Below are positions 33,990-43,443 of a DNA stretch of 64,000 nt, piece after piece. Position numbers and translations under genes: made by a program. Every line of letters starts with the position of its first letter. Position 1 is the first letter of the stretch. This DNA is from Marmoricola sp. OAE513 (GTDB lineage Bacteria > Actinomycetota > Actinomycetes > Propionibacteriales > Nocardioidaceae): contig NZ_JBEPOC010000001.1 in assembly GCF_040546585.1 (NCBI RefSeq), positions 1,984,001 to 2,048,000 of the forward strand. Direction: 5' to 3'. The notes under the pieces were generated by a model, which ran no database searches, was not told the origin of the DNA, and saw nothing but the letters and a program-made list of their open reading frames with translations.

Positions 33990-34472
33990 TCACCCCAGCG
34001 CGGGCGTGTTCATCTCCAGCCCCAGCACAGCCAGCCCCGGCCCGACCTCGGGCGTGACGTCGCGCGCGGTCATCGGCTTGTCGCAGTGGTCGCACGCGAG
34101 CTGCACGCGCGCCTCTCCGGAGCAGTCGTGGTGCCGGTAGTGCACCGGCGGACCGTCGGGAGCCATGTAGGCGTCGCCCCAGTCGCGCAACGCCATCAGC
34201 ACGGGGTAGAGGTCCATGCCCTTCTCGGTCAGCCGGTACTCCTCGTGCGCACCGTCCTCGGCCTTCTGCTTCACCAGGATCTCGTGCTCGACGAGCCGGT
34301 CGAGCCTGTTCTGGAGGCGACTGCGCGAGATGCCGAGGGAGGTCTGGAAAGCGTTGAAGCGGCGTACGCCGGCAAAGGCGTGCTTGAGCAGCAGAAGCGT
34401 CCACCGGTCGCCGAGAACCACCAGAGGTCGGGTGATCGAGCAGAACTCGTCGGCGTGCTCCTCGTAGCGCAT
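33990..34472 (-). CDS. HxlR-family winged-helix regulator
   Basis: 160 residues. FCSITRPLVVLGDRWTLLLLKHAFAGVRRFNAFQTSLGISRSRLQNRLDRLVEHEILVK is the HxlR winged helix with its conserved N-terminal Cys, which in redox-sensing members reacts with electrophiles. A C-terminal extension contains HDCSGEARVQLACDHCDKP, a small Cys-rich piece that may bind zinc. Start at 34472 agrees with a TAGGAT box 7 nt upstream. It is divergent from a nitroreductase gene, and the gap holds an inverted repeat likely to be its operator. It probably controls that enzyme. Confidence 0.88.
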   Translation of the reverse strand: MRYEEHADEFCSITRPLVVLGDRWTLLLLKHAFAGVRRFNAFQTSLGISRSRLQNRLDRLVEHEILVKQKAEDGAHEEYRLTEKGMDLYPVLMALRDWGDAYMAPDGPPVHYRHHDCSGEARVQLACDHCDKPMTARDVTPEVGPGLAVLGLEMNTPALG

Positions 34473-34479
34473 GGGCCCG

Positions 34480-34485
34480 ATCCTA
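34480..34485 (-). promoter_or_regulatory. -10 box TAGGAT of the HxlR gene
   Basis: TAGGAT on the minus strand ends 7 nt before the ATG at 34472. Confidence 0.45.
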
Positions 34486-34497
34486 CGGCAGCAGTTC

Positions 34498-34537
34498 CAT
34501 TTTGAAACTCCGTGCTTTAGCCTCAAGTTCTAAAATG
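34498..34537. promoter_or_regulatory. AT-rich inverted repeat, candidate HxlR operator
   Basis: CATTTTGAAACT (34498-34509) faces AGTTCTAAAATG (34526-34537). The arms match in 10 of 12 positions, the gap is 16 nt, and the stretch is far more AT-rich than its surroundings. Confidence 0.55.
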
Positions 34538-34559
34538 AGACCACCTTCGAGGAGCCCCG

Positions 34560-35237
34560 GTGACTGACCCGTTCGACGTCCTGAAGAGCCTGCTCGACGA
34601 CCGCTACACGTGCCGGCAGTTCCTGCCGGACGAGGTGCCGGCTGCCGACATCGTGAGCCTGCTCGAGCTGGCGCAGCGGACGCCGTCGTGGTGCAACACC
34701 CAGCCGTGGCAGGTGGTCGTCACCAGCGGTGAGGCAACAGCCCGGTTCAAGAAGGCGCTCGCCGAGCACCTGCTCGTGCGTCCGCAGGAGCCCGACATCG
34801 CGTTCCCGGCGGCGTACTCCGGCGACTACCAGGCACGTCGGCGCGAGTGCGGCTTCCAGCTCTACGACAGCGTCGGGATCAGCAAGGACGACGGCGAGGC
34901 GCGGCTGAGGCAGATGCTTCGGAACTTCGAGCTCTTCGACGCCCCGCACGTCGCGATCGTCACGACCGAGGTCGATCTCGGGATCTACGGCGCGGTCGAC
35001 TGCGGGCTGTGGGTGAGCAACTTCCTGCTCGGCGCCCAGGCGCTCGGGCTCGCCGCGGCTCCGCAGGCGGCGCTCGCCGGGTACTCTCCGTTCCTGCACG
35101 ACCACTTCGGCATCCCGGGGAACCGGCAGGTCGTCGTCGGCATCTCGTTCGGGTACGCAGACAGCGCGCATCCGATCAACCAGTTCCGCACGTCGCGAGC
35201 ACCGGTGCCCGAGGTGGCGATCCTGCTCGACAAGTAG
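34560..35237 (+). CDS. Nitroreductase-family FMN enzyme
   Basis: 225 residues. RYTCRQFLPDEVPAADIVSLLELAQRTPSWCNTQPWQVVV is the nitroreductase FMN-binding N terminus (R.S.R.F variant and PSxxNxQPW). NFLLGAQALGLAAAPQAALAGYSPFLHDHFGIPGNRQVVVGISFGY is the C-terminal half. These homodimeric NAD(P)H:FMN enzymes reduce quinones, nitro compounds or halogenated phenols. GTG start 23 nt from the operator; GGAG ribosome site before it. It is probably induced through the divergent HxlR regulator. Confidence 0.88.
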   Translation: MTDPFDVLKSLLDDRYTCRQFLPDEVPAADIVSLLELAQRTPSWCNTQPWQVVVTSGEATARFKKALAEHLLVRPQEPDIAFPAAYSGDYQARRRECGFQLYDSVGISKDDGEARLRQMLRNFELFDAPHVAIVTTEVDLGIYGAVDCGLWVSNFLLGAQALGLAAAPQAALAGYSPFLHDHFGIPGNRQVVVGISFGYADSAHPINQFRTSRAPVPEVAILLDK

Positions 35238-35244
35238 TCCGGGT

Positions 35245-35991
35245 TCAGTGCGGGGCGGGAGGCTCGAGCTCGTGGGGCAGGTGCCGGGTCTCGACGAGCT
35301 CGGTCGCGACGTCGCGCAGCTTTCGGTTGCCGTTCTGGCTGTACCGGGCGAGCACCTCGAACCCTCTGTCCGAGGTGAGGTCGAAGCGCTCCATGAGGAT
35401 GCCAACGGCTTCCCCGATCCGCGAGCGGCTGTCGAGGGCGGCCTCGAGGTTTCCGATCTGGGAGGCGCGGGCGAGTGCGACGGCTGCTTGGGCGGCGAAG
35501 GCTCTGCCCAGATCGACGTCGTCGGTGGTGAAGGCGTGGGGCTGGTTGGCGTAGAGGTTGAGGGCGCCGAGGACCTTCTCGTTCGTGAAGAGCCGGAAGC
35601 ACAGCATGCTCCTGGCCCCGGTTTCCACGCTGGTCCTCGGTGCCCAGGAGCCCCACCGGTCGTCGCTGCTGAGGTCGGGCGCCGAGACGATCTCGTGCTC
35701 GTTGAGGGCTGACAGGCAGGGGCCGACGCCGGTCTCGTACTGGAGCCGGTCGGCGTGGGCGCCTCGCTCGCTCGTCGCGGCGGGTGTTTCGATGGACCCG
35801 TCGCGATGACGCAGGCTGATCGAGGAGTCGGCGGCTCCCGGGATGACCTCGACCGCGAGGAGCAGGATCCGCTCCAGGGTCGAGTCGGTGGAGCGCTCGC
35901 TGAGCAGGTCGCGCGCGGTGGCGGCGACGCGGCGGAGCGGAGGGATGTTCGGGCTGCCTTCCGGCGCGCGTCGATTCTGGGTGGGTGACAT
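35245..35991 (-). CDS. GAF-ANTAR domain regulator
   Basis: 248 residues. A GAF domain spans about residues 30-170 (DSSISLRHRDGSIETPAATS, YETGVGPCLSAL, VLGALNLYANQPHAF). An ANTAR RNA-binding domain follows at about 180-240 (IGEAVGILMERFDLTSDRGFEVLARYSQNGNRKLRDVATELVETR). Such proteins sense a signal through GAF and act as antiterminators on nascent RNA. No kinase partner is nearby. It is convergent with the nitroreductase gene. Confidence 0.9.
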   Translation of the reverse strand: MSPTQNRRAPEGSPNIPPLRRVAATARDLLSERSTDSTLERILLLAVEVIPGAADSSISLRHRDGSIETPAATSERGAHADRLQYETGVGPCLSALNEHEIVSAPDLSSDDRWGSWAPRTSVETGARSMLCFRLFTNEKVLGALNLYANQPHAFTTDDVDLGRAFAAQAAVALARASQIGNLEAALDSRSRIGEAVGILMERFDLTSDRGFEVLARYSQNGNRKLRDVATELVETRHLPHELEPPAPH

Positions 35992-36361
35992 GGCGGTGTC
36001 CTCGCGGAGAAGTGGCGCTCGACGCCGTGCAGGGTCGAGCTGTTGTCAGGCGGCGCGGAGGCGGCAGTCCAGACCGCGCAGGTCGCACGTAAGCCCTGTC
36101 GACACGAGTTTCCACGGACCAAAGCAGGCGGGAAGAGAGGACCTCTGATAAGTCTCAGCCAGCATTCCCGCTGGCCCGGTCACCAAACCCGCGAGCCAGC
36201 CGAAGTCGACGAGGTTGCTCGGATCACACCTGCCGGCGGTGACAAAACGCGGCCTCAAATCGCTACCGCTACTCGACTGTTTGGGCGGGCGGGCCAGCGG
36301 GAACAACCGGCGTGCTGATCCACCCACGTCGGCTCGGGCCGCGGCCTACGAAGGAGAAGAC
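35992..36361. other. 370-nt gap without a gene
   Basis: This stretch lies between the divergent GAF-ANTAR and DUF6458 genes and must hold both promoters. Reading frames here show no family and have codon use unlike neighbours. A GTTT (36280) followed after 16 nt by GGGAAC is a weak candidate for a SigB/SigF-type promoter of the DUF6458 gene. GAAGGAG is its ribosome site. Confidence 0.35.
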
Positions 36362-36580
36362 ATGTACATCGGACTTGGAATCGTGCTCCTGGTTCTCGGG
36401 GCCATCCTTGCCTTCGACGTGATCACCGTCGACCTGAACTTCATCAACGACGGCGCGCTGGGCGCCATCCTGATCATTGCCGGTGTCCTGGCCATCGCGC
36501 TCTCCTTCGCGGTGCGCGACCGCTACCGTCGCGAGGTCGTGGTGGAGGACGTGCCCGTCGAGCGGCGGCGAGTGGTGTGA
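36362..36580 (+). CDS. DUF6458 small membrane protein
   Basis: 72 residues with two hydrophobic segments (MYIGLGIVLLVLGAILAFDV and GALGAILIIAGVLAIALSFAV) and a basic tail (RDRYRREVVVEDVPVERRRVV). This is the actinobacterial DUF6458 pattern. GAAGGAG ribosome site 6 nt before the ATG. The stop overlaps the GTG of the next small gene. Function unknown. Confidence 0.8.
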   Translation: MYIGLGIVLLVLGAILAFDVITVDLNFINDGALGAILIIAGVLAIALSFAVRDRYRREVVVEDVPVERRRVV

Positions 36581-36780
36581 CGCTCGCACTCGACGCGACT
36601 TCGCCGGAGGTCGCTCCGCTGCTGACGGAGGTCGCCCCCGGGGCGCGGCACCTGCGGGTCGTCCCGGCGGACGACGCCCACCACCATCACCTGTGGGTCA
36701 TTCGGGACGCGCTTCACCATGAGCTCGGGACCCTCGAACCCCGGTTCGAGTGTCAGGACTGCGGCTCGCCGTACTCCTGA
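36577..36780 (+). CDS. Small hypothetical protein with His run and CxxC
   Basis: 67 residues, coupled to the DUF6458 gene by a GTGA overlap. ADDAHHHHLWVIRDALHHELGTLEPRFECQDCGSPYS has four consecutive His and a C-terminal CQDC, which would suit metal binding. I do not recognise a family. The overlap and GC-rich third positions support it as a real gene, but it could be spurious. Confidence 0.45.
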   Translation: MTLALDATSPEVAPLLTEVAPGARHLRVVPADDAHHHHLWVIRDALHHELGTLEPRFECQDCGSPYS

Positions 36781-36804
36781 CCCGTGCCCGGGCCCAGGCC
36801 CGGG

Positions 36805-37184
36805 TCAGGGGTCGAGTGCTTCGGCTTCCTCGTCGGTGAAGAGCCGTGACCGGATCAGGAAGCGGACGCCCTCGGGTGCCTCGACCGAGAAGCCCGAACC
36901 TCTCCCCGGGACGACATCCACGGTCAGGTGGGTGTGCGACCAGTAGGCGAACTGTGCCCTCGACATCCAGAAGGGGATCGGCGCCTCCGTGCCGACATCG
37001 AGCTCGGCCAGGTGGACGTCGGCCTCACTGGTGATGAAGTCGCCGGCGGGGAAGCACATCGGGGAAGACCCGTCGCAGCAGCCGCCGGACTGGTGGAACA
37101 TGAGCGGGCCGTACTGGCCGACGAGGCGGCGGAGGAGCTCCGCCGCCTCGTCGGTGACCTCCACCCGCTTGGTGGAGATCGACA

Positions 37185-37185
<1 letters not shown>
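36805..37185 (-). CDS. DUF779 protein (aldehyde dehydrogenase partner)
   Basis: 126 residues with the DUF779 hallmark FHQSGGCCDGSSPMCFPAGDF (Cys-rich turn), AELDVGTEAPIPFWMSRAQFAYWSHTHLTVDVVPGRGSGFSVE and the end VRFLIRSRLF. The ATG overlaps the stop of the aldehyde dehydrogenase gene (ATGA), and this gene pair is widespread next to alcohol or aldehyde dehydrogenases in bacteria. The role is unknown; a helper or metal-binding function is inferred from linkage only. Confidence 0.88.
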
Positions 37186-38709
<1,524 letters not shown>

Positions 38710-38792
38710 CGTTGACTCCTGAAGAAGTGAGAAGTGGTGTGGCTCACACCGTAGGAATCACGACGTTGCGGCGACGTTGCGTCCGCTGGGCC

Positions 38793-39158
38793 TCAGTCCA
38801 GGCAGAGGCAGAACGGGTGACCGGCAGGGTCGAGGAAGACCCGGAACCGCTCGCCCGGCTGGTGCTCCGCCTTGGTCGCGCCGAGCCCGAGAACGGCTGC
38901 CTCGCCCTCGTCGAGGTCGTCCACCAGCACGTCGAGGTGGGTCTGCTGGGGCTTGGCCTGACCGGGCCACGCCGGCGGGGTGTAGTCGTCGACCCGCTGG
39001 AACGAGATCACCTGACCGTAGTCGGCGCGAACCTCGGCCCAACCGCCGTCAGCATCGGTCCGGGTCGTCGGCCAGCCGAGCATCGTCCCGTAGAAGTCCG
39101 CGAGCACGGCGGGGTCGGGGCAGTCGATGACGAGCGAGGGGAAGCGTGCGATGGCCAT
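38793..39158 (-). CDS. VOC (glyoxalase/bleomycin-resistance fold) protein
   Basis: 121 residues with the paired beta-alpha-beta-beta-beta VOC fold. FPSLVIDCPDPAVLADFYGTMLGWP is the first module; QTHLDVLVDDLDEGEAAVLGLGAT and FRVFLDPAGHPFCLCLD the second, with metal-ligand-type His and Glu positions partly conserved. Start at 39158 (MAIARFPS) removes an unlikely 11-residue extension. Many such proteins are metal-dependent dioxygenases, epimerases or drug binders; the substrate is unknown. Confidence 0.8.
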   Translation of the reverse strand: MAIARFPSLVIDCPDPAVLADFYGTMLGWPTTRTDADGGWAEVRADYGQVISFQRVDDYTPPAWPGQAKPQQTHLDVLVDDLDEGEAAVLGLGATKAEHQPGERFRVFLDPAGHPFCLCLD

Positions 39159-39213
39159 GGGTCGATCCTCGCCGGGGCCACCGACAACCAAACGCGGCCT
39201 GCGTCACGAGGCG

Positions 39214-40446
39214 TCAGATCAGCTCGCGGTCCAGCCGGGCCAGCTGCCCGTCGATGAGCGCCAGCATCGGTGACCCGGCTCCGACGCAGTCCCGCTGGGC
39301 CTGCCAGATCTCGTAGTCCTCGCTGCCCCAGCTCGACCGGGTCCAGGTGGACATCAGGTCGGCCTGGCCGCTGGTGCGCACGGCCTCGCGCAGGCTCATG
39401 TGCAGCTGCTCGCGCAGCCGCACGACGCCCGGTGCCGTCGACCTCGGCAGGATCGGTCCGCGATAGGCCCGCATCGCCGCCCGGACGTCGCCCGCGACCA
39501 GGTGCGCCTCCAGCGCCAACCAGTCTGCGGTCACCGAACCAGCCAACCGGTACGGGCGGGAGTCCAGCACGTCGTCCCCGAGCAGGCTGCGCAGCCGGTT
39601 GAGCTCGGCGCGCAGCGTCGAGGAGGCCCCGTCGTCCTCGTAGACCAGGACGGCGAGCTCGTCGCCCGACAGGCCGCGGGGAGCCGAGGCGAGCAGCAGC
39701 AGGATCTCGCTGTGCCGCGGCGAGAGTCGCAGCTGGTTGCGGTGCCCGCGGCCGTCGTCGACCGTGAGCAGCGAGTCGTTGCGGCCCAGGGACTCGATGA
39801 CCAGGTGCAGCGCGCCCGGGGCGGTCTCGGCGTACGAGCTGCGGCTGAGCTTCTCCCGGGCGAGCTCGGCCTCGGCCATCCGGGCGGCGGCCCGCACCAT
39901 CGCGAGGGTCTGCGGGACTGCGATGTCGTCGTTGCCGGTGATGTCGAGGACGCCGAGCAGGCTCGTCGAGGTCGGGTCGTGGATCGGCGTCGCCGCGCAG
40001 CTCCAGTTCTGCACCGAACGGCGGAAGTGCTCGGCGCGGCGTACCTGGGCGGGGCGGTCGAGGCGCAGCGCCAGCCCCGGAGCGTTCGTGCCGGCCAGCC
40101 GCTCGTCCCAGTTGCTGCCCTCGACGAAGCCGATCTTCTCCGCCCGGCGCAGGGCGACCGGAGTGCCGCACACCCAGAGCAGCTGCCCCTCGGCGTCGGA
40201 GACCGCCATGATCGCGTCGCAGTCGCGGGCCGCCTGACCGAGCACGTCGTCGAGCAGCGGGAAGACCTGGGCCAGCGGGTGGGCGGCGCGGTGGTCGCGC
40301 AGGGCGTCCTCGGCGAGCGTGATCGGGGCCTCGACCTTGTCCGCGGACACACCGGCAGCAGCAGAGAGGTGCCAGGAGTCCGCGACTTCTGCACGCATCT
40401 GCCCCTGGGGCGAGCGTGTGGTCATGTCCTCAGTAGACATCGTCAT
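39214..40446 (-). CDS. GAF plus winged-helix/BTAD-type regulator next to aldehyde dehydrogenase
   Basis: 410 residues. The N-terminal half (about 60-220) is an AcoR-like GAF sensor (WVCGTPVALRRAEKIGFVEGSNWDERLAGTNAPGLAL..., PIHDPTSTSLLGVLDITGND). The sigma54 AAA+ domain and Fis-type helix of AcoR are absent. Instead the C-terminal half has a winged helix (LRLSPRHSEILLLLASAPRGLSGDELAVLVYEDDGASSTLRAELNRLRSLLG) followed by a BTAD-like helical part. The start is taken at ATG 40446; ATG 40440 is equally possible. By position and sensor type it probably controls the aldehyde dehydrogenase-DUF779 operon. Confidence 0.8.
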   Translation of the reverse strand: MTMSTEDMTTRSPQGQMRAEVADSWHLSAAAGVSADKVEAPITLAEDALRDHRAAHPLAQVFPLLDDVLGQAARDCDAIMAVSDAEGQLLWVCGTPVALRRAEKIGFVEGSNWDERLAGTNAPGLALRLDRPAQVRRAEHFRRSVQNWSCAATPIHDPTSTSLLGVLDITGNDDIAVPQTLAMVRAAARMAEAELAREKLSRSSYAETAPGALHLVIESLGRNDSLLTVDDGRGHRNQLRLSPRHSEILLLLASAPRGLSGDELAVLVYEDDGASSTLRAELNRLRSLLGDDVLDSRPYRLAGSVTADWLALEAHLVAGDVRAAMRAYRGPILPRSTAPGVVRLREQLHMSLREAVRTSGQADLMSTWTRSSWGSEDYEIWQAQRDCVGAGSPMLALIDGQLARLDRELI

Positions 40447-40589
40447 GGGTGAGTTCACCAGGGTCGTAGGTCCCCGCAGGCTTGCCCGAGCGTGCGCCCG
40501 GCAACGTTGCAACCACGTTGCATCGCAGGCTCGACCGGTCGACGAGGGCGATTTCGGCACCGGCGCTCACCTCCGGTAACGTTCTCGGC

Positions 40590-40679
40590 GGTGACGTGTC
40601 CGAGCGGCCTAAGGAGAACGCCTCGAAAGCGTTTGTGGGTGCAAGCCCACCGAGGGTTCAAATCCCTCCGTCACCGCCA
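40590..40679 (+). tRNA. tRNA-Ser(CGA)
   Basis: 90 nt including the encoded CCA. Acceptor stem GGTGACG/CGTCACC, anticodon stem AACGC/GCGTT with loop CTCGAAA, giving anticodon CGA (reads UCG). The long class II variable arm (GTGGGTGCAAGCCCAC) and the T loop GTTCAAATC confirm tRNA-Ser. Confidence 0.97.
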
Positions 40680-40681
40680 GC

Positions 40682-40713
40682 GAAGCCCCGTCCGGGAAAC
40701 CGGGCGGGGCTTC
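40682..40713. terminator. Hairpin terminator after tRNA-Ser
   Basis: GAAGCCCCGTCCGG (40682-40695) pairs with CCGGGCGGGGCTTC (40700-40713), one G-T wobble, loop GAAA, then TTCC. Starts 3 nt after the tRNA CCA. Confidence 0.8.
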
Positions 40714-40796
40714 CGTGCTGGTGCACGGTGATGGCGCCACGCAGGTCGTTGCGGCCGGATTCCTGAGTGAGGTGACAACGGACGAACGCGGTCACG

Positions 40797-41846
40797 CTAC
40801 CGACCGGCGTTCGCGAAGAACCCGACCGTCCGGTCCATCGCGGCATTGAACGCCGACCCGAAGGGGTGCCCGTCGTCGTACCAGGCGAGCTGGGCGTCGA
40901 CCCCGGCGGCGTCCATCGCGCGCTTCGTGGCGCGCGCCCAGCGCGGAGGACAGGTGTCGTCGTTGCGGCCGTGCACGAGCAGCACCGGCTCGGTGATCCG
41001 GTCGAAGAACGGGCGTGCTGAGTTGTCACGCCAGAAGGCGGGGTTCTGCTGCGGGGTGCCGTTGCGGCGTACGACCTGGCCGTTCAGCGCCGCCTGACGG
41101 TTGGTCGGGTTGCGGGTGAAACGGTTCCAGTTCTCCGACTCCAGCGAGGAGACCGACGCCCACAGGGCCGCGCCGCGGAACAGCCCGGGTGCGACCTCGA
41201 GGGCCTTCATGCCGACGCCGCCACCCATTGAGCGGCCGAAGAGGTAGACCCGGTCGGCGTCGACCGGCACGCGCTTCGAGGACGTCAGCGCCTTCGCCGC
41301 GTTGATCACGTCGGCGGTGTAGCCCAAGCGCATGTGCACGTTGAGGTCCGGGTCGTCGCCGGACTCGGCGTGGTTGCGGTAGTCCACGTGCAGGGCGACG
41401 TACCCGCGCGCCGCGAGGTAGCCGCGCTCGCGGGTCATGCCCTGGCCGCGGACGTAGACGGCCGGGTCGATGTAGCCGTGGGCCAGGACGACCGCCGGGA
41501 ACGGACCCGTGCCCTGCGGCACGTTCAGCACTCCCGAGATCCGGAAGGTGTCGCTGGTGCCCGCGGTCGTGGTCGACCGGCTCCGGTAGGTGACGTCGTA
41601 CGACGTGTAGGTCGCCGTGCGCTCGCGGACCTTGCCCAGCTTCAGGTCACTGCCGGTGAGCTGCTGGGTAGCGAGGCCGAGAACGGAGACCTCGCGCGGG
41701 GCGGGGGTGGCGCTCGGCGTGGGGGACGGCGCGGTCGCGGTCGGCGACGGGCTCGGCGGCGGGGCCGAACGCGGCGGGCTGTCGTCGCTGCACCCTGCGA
41801 GCAGCGCCGAAGCAAGCACGAGCGGAACGACGACCCGAGCGCGCAC
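40797..41846 (-). CDS. Alpha/beta-hydrolase lipoprotein (S9/dienelactone hydrolase-like)
   Basis: 349-residue exported lipoprotein. Signal peptide VVVPLVLASALLAGC, then a Pro/Ser/Thr-rich linker. The hydrolase core has VVLAHGYIDPA, the nucleophile elbow FGRSMGGG, VLLVHGRNDDTCPP (catalytic Asp) and WYDDGHPFGS (catalytic His), as in acyl peptidase or dienelactone-type enzymes. Start ATG at 41846. A PASTA-like lipoprotein gene lies 5 nt upstream, so they may share a transcript. Probably an extracytoplasmic esterase or peptidase of unknown substrate. Confidence 0.82.
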   Translation of the reverse strand: MRARVVVPLVLASALLAGCSDDSPPRSAPPPSPSPTATAPSPTPSATPAPREVSVLGLATQQLTGSDLKLGKVRERTATYTSYDVTYRSRSTTTAGTSDTFRISGVLNVPQGTGPFPAVVLAHGYIDPAVYVRGQGMTRERGYLAARGYVALHVDYRNHAESGDDPDLNVHMRLGYTADVINAAKALTSSKRVPVDADRVYLFGRSMGGGVGMKALEVAPGLFRGAALWASVSSLESENWNRFTRNPTNRQAALNGQVVRRNGTPQQNPAFWRDNSARPFFDRITEPVLLVHGRNDDTCPPRWARATKRAMDAAGVDAQLAWYDDGHPFGSAFNAAMDRTVGFFANAGR

Positions 41847-41851
41847 CGGTC

Positions 41852-42685
41852 TCAGCCGCAGATCTGCTTCGGGCAGCCAGGGATGTCGATGCCGCCGCCG
41901 AGCATGCCGCCGCCGGGACCGCCGGAGCCGCCGGATCCACCGCCGGTGTCAATGTCCGGTGTCTCGATGACGGGCACGTCGAAGTCGGGTGTCTCCGGCT
42001 TCTTCGGCTTCGCCGGAGGCTTCTCGACCACCAGCAGCACCAGGAACTGGCCGATCCTCAGCGCCCCGGTCGGCGGGAGAGCCCCGACTGCCACCGTGCC
42101 GCGGGTCGGCGCTACACGCAGGCCGTTGCGCAGGCCGAACTCGGCCACGGGCTCGGCCGAGAGGTCCGGGTGCAGGCCGCGGTCTGGCACGAACGCAGCT
42201 GTGTCCGCCGGATCTGCCTCGGCCTTCTTCGGCGCCTTGCCCGGCTGGTAGCGGACCTTCACCAGGTCAGCCACGGGCTCCAGGAGACCGCCCTTGCCGA
42301 GCAGCTTCGCGGCACTGGCGCCGTTCGGGAGCTTCGGCATCGACGGGTTCTTCCTGAACCAGTCGTACTCGGACTTCTTCAGCGCCCAGGCGTAGACCTT
42401 CTCGAACTTCGGGGTCCGCTTGCCGGCCTCGGGAGAGGTCGCGACGATCACCCAGTCGTTCGCGCTGGCTCGGTTCGCCGGCGACAGGTCGTAGTAGATC
42501 AGCGAGGTGTGCAGGGCGTCGTACGTCTGCGTCTCGGCGTCGCCGATGCTCTTGCCGACCAAGTCGGGCATCGCCAGCCGGGGGACCTTCGTCTCGTCGT
42601 CACCGCAACCGGCGACGAGGGCCGCGGACAGCAGCAGCGCCGCGACGGCGAGCGCGCGGGCGGCTCGGTGCATCGTGCTGGTCAT
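41852..42685 (-). CDS. Lipoprotein with PASTA-like domain
   Basis: 277-residue exported lipoprotein. Signal peptide ALAVAALLLSAALVAGC. The next ~70 residues have the PASTA pattern (RLAMPDLVGKSIGDAETQTYDAL...VIVATSPEAGKRT), a domain that in kinases binds muropeptides. A Lys/Pro-rich linker and a Gly-rich end (GGGSGGSGGPGGGMLGGG) with a terminal Cys pair (GCPKQICG) follow. Start ATG 42685. The next gene on this strand (40797-41846) begins 5 nt after its stop. No catalytic motif is visible; wall binding is the likely role. Confidence 0.7.
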   Translation of the reverse strand: MTSTMHRAARALAVAALLLSAALVAGCGDDETKVPRLAMPDLVGKSIGDAETQTYDALHTSLIYYDLSPANRASANDWVIVATSPEAGKRTPKFEKVYAWALKKSEYDWFRKNPSMPKLPNGASAAKLLGKGGLLEPVADLVKVRYQPGKAPKKAEADPADTAAFVPDRGLHPDLSAEPVAEFGLRNGLRVAPTRGTVAVGALPPTGALRIGQFLVLLVVEKPPAKPKKPETPDFDVPVIETPDIDTGGGSGGSGGPGGGMLGGGIDIPGCPKQICG

Positions 42686-42752
42686 GGAGCTGCTCCTCTC
42701 GGCTGCGTGCGGGTCGTCGGATAACCGTAGGCGGTCGACCCTCGTGCAGCAC

Positions 42753-42758
42753 TAATCT
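42753..42758 (+). promoter_or_regulatory. -10 box TAATCT of the PaiB-like gene
   Basis: TAATCT ends 6 nt before the ATG at 42765; leaderless pattern. Confidence 0.5.
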
Positions 42759-42764
42759 GGCGCG

Positions 42765-43382
42765 ATGTACGTACCCCGCGCCAACGTCGTCGAGCACGAG
42801 GAGGACGTCCGCGCGATGGTCGCCGGCGTCGGCTCCGCCGAGCTCGTGACCGTAGGTGCCGACGGTTACCCGCGCGCCACGCTGCTGCCGGTCCTCTGGG
42901 AAGGCGACACCGTGATCGCCCACATCGCGCGGGCCAACGACCACTGGCGCGAGATCGTCGACGGCGCGCCGGCACTGATGGTGTGCACCGGGGCGCAGGC
43001 CTACGTCACGCCGTCCTGGTACGCCGGCAAGACCGAGCACGGCCGGGTGGTGCCGACCTGGAACTACTCCACCGTGCACCTCCTCGGCCGGGTCCACCTG
43101 CACGACGACCCCGAGTTCGTACGCCGCGCCGTCACCTCGTTGACCGACCGTCACGAACAGGTTCGTCCCGAGCCGTGGACAGTGGCGGACGCCCCCGAGA
43201 AGTTCGTCGACGGACAGCTCCGCGCGATCGTCGGCATCGAGCTGCGCGTCGAGCGGGTCGAGGCCAAGGCCAAGCTCAGCCAGAACCGTTCGGAGGAGGA
43301 CCGGGCCTCCGTCGCTGCCGGCCTCGCGGCCGGGACCCCCGAGGAACGTGTGGTCGCCCAGCAGATGGGCACAGGGGCTTGA
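42765..43382 (+). CDS. PaiB-like FMN-binding protein
   Basis: 205 residues of the PaiB / FMN-binding negative transcriptional regulator family (split beta-barrel). MYVPRANVVEHEEDVRAMVAGVGSAELVTVG, the FMN-contact strand PRATLLPVLWEGDTVIAHIARANDHWRE, SWYAGKTEHGRVVPTWNYSTVHLLGRV and ALRAIVGIELRVERVEAKAKLSQNRSEEDR match the family from end to end. Bacillus PaiB was reported as a repressor, but most members bind FMN or heme and their function is unclear. Confidence 0.85.
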   Translation: MYVPRANVVEHEEDVRAMVAGVGSAELVTVGADGYPRATLLPVLWEGDTVIAHIARANDHWREIVDGAPALMVCTGAQAYVTPSWYAGKTEHGRVVPTWNYSTVHLLGRVHLHDDPEFVRRAVTSLTDRHEQVRPEPWTVADAPEKFVDGQLRAIVGIELRVERVEAKAKLSQNRSEEDRASVAAGLAAGTPEERVVAQQMGTGA

Positions 43383-43426
43383 CGCTGGACCATGTCTGAT
43401 AAAGTCTACTCACTTACTACATTAAG
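43379..43426 (+). promoter_or_regulatory. AT-rich promoter of the amidohydrolase operon
   Basis: TTGACG (43379-43384) and TAAAGT (43400-43405), 15 nt apart, form a plausible sigma70-like pair. The next 20 nt (CTACTCACTTACTACATTAA) are unusually AT-rich with repeated TACT/TTACTAC steps and may be an operator. AGAGGAGG at 43426-43433 is the ribosome site. Confidence 0.5.
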
Positions 43427-43443
43427 AGAGGAGGCTGAGTCAC

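Noticed and set aside
40590-40679. tRNA-Ser as an integration site for a mobile element
   Set aside because: No integrase, direct repeat of the tRNA 3' end, or GC change is found on either side.
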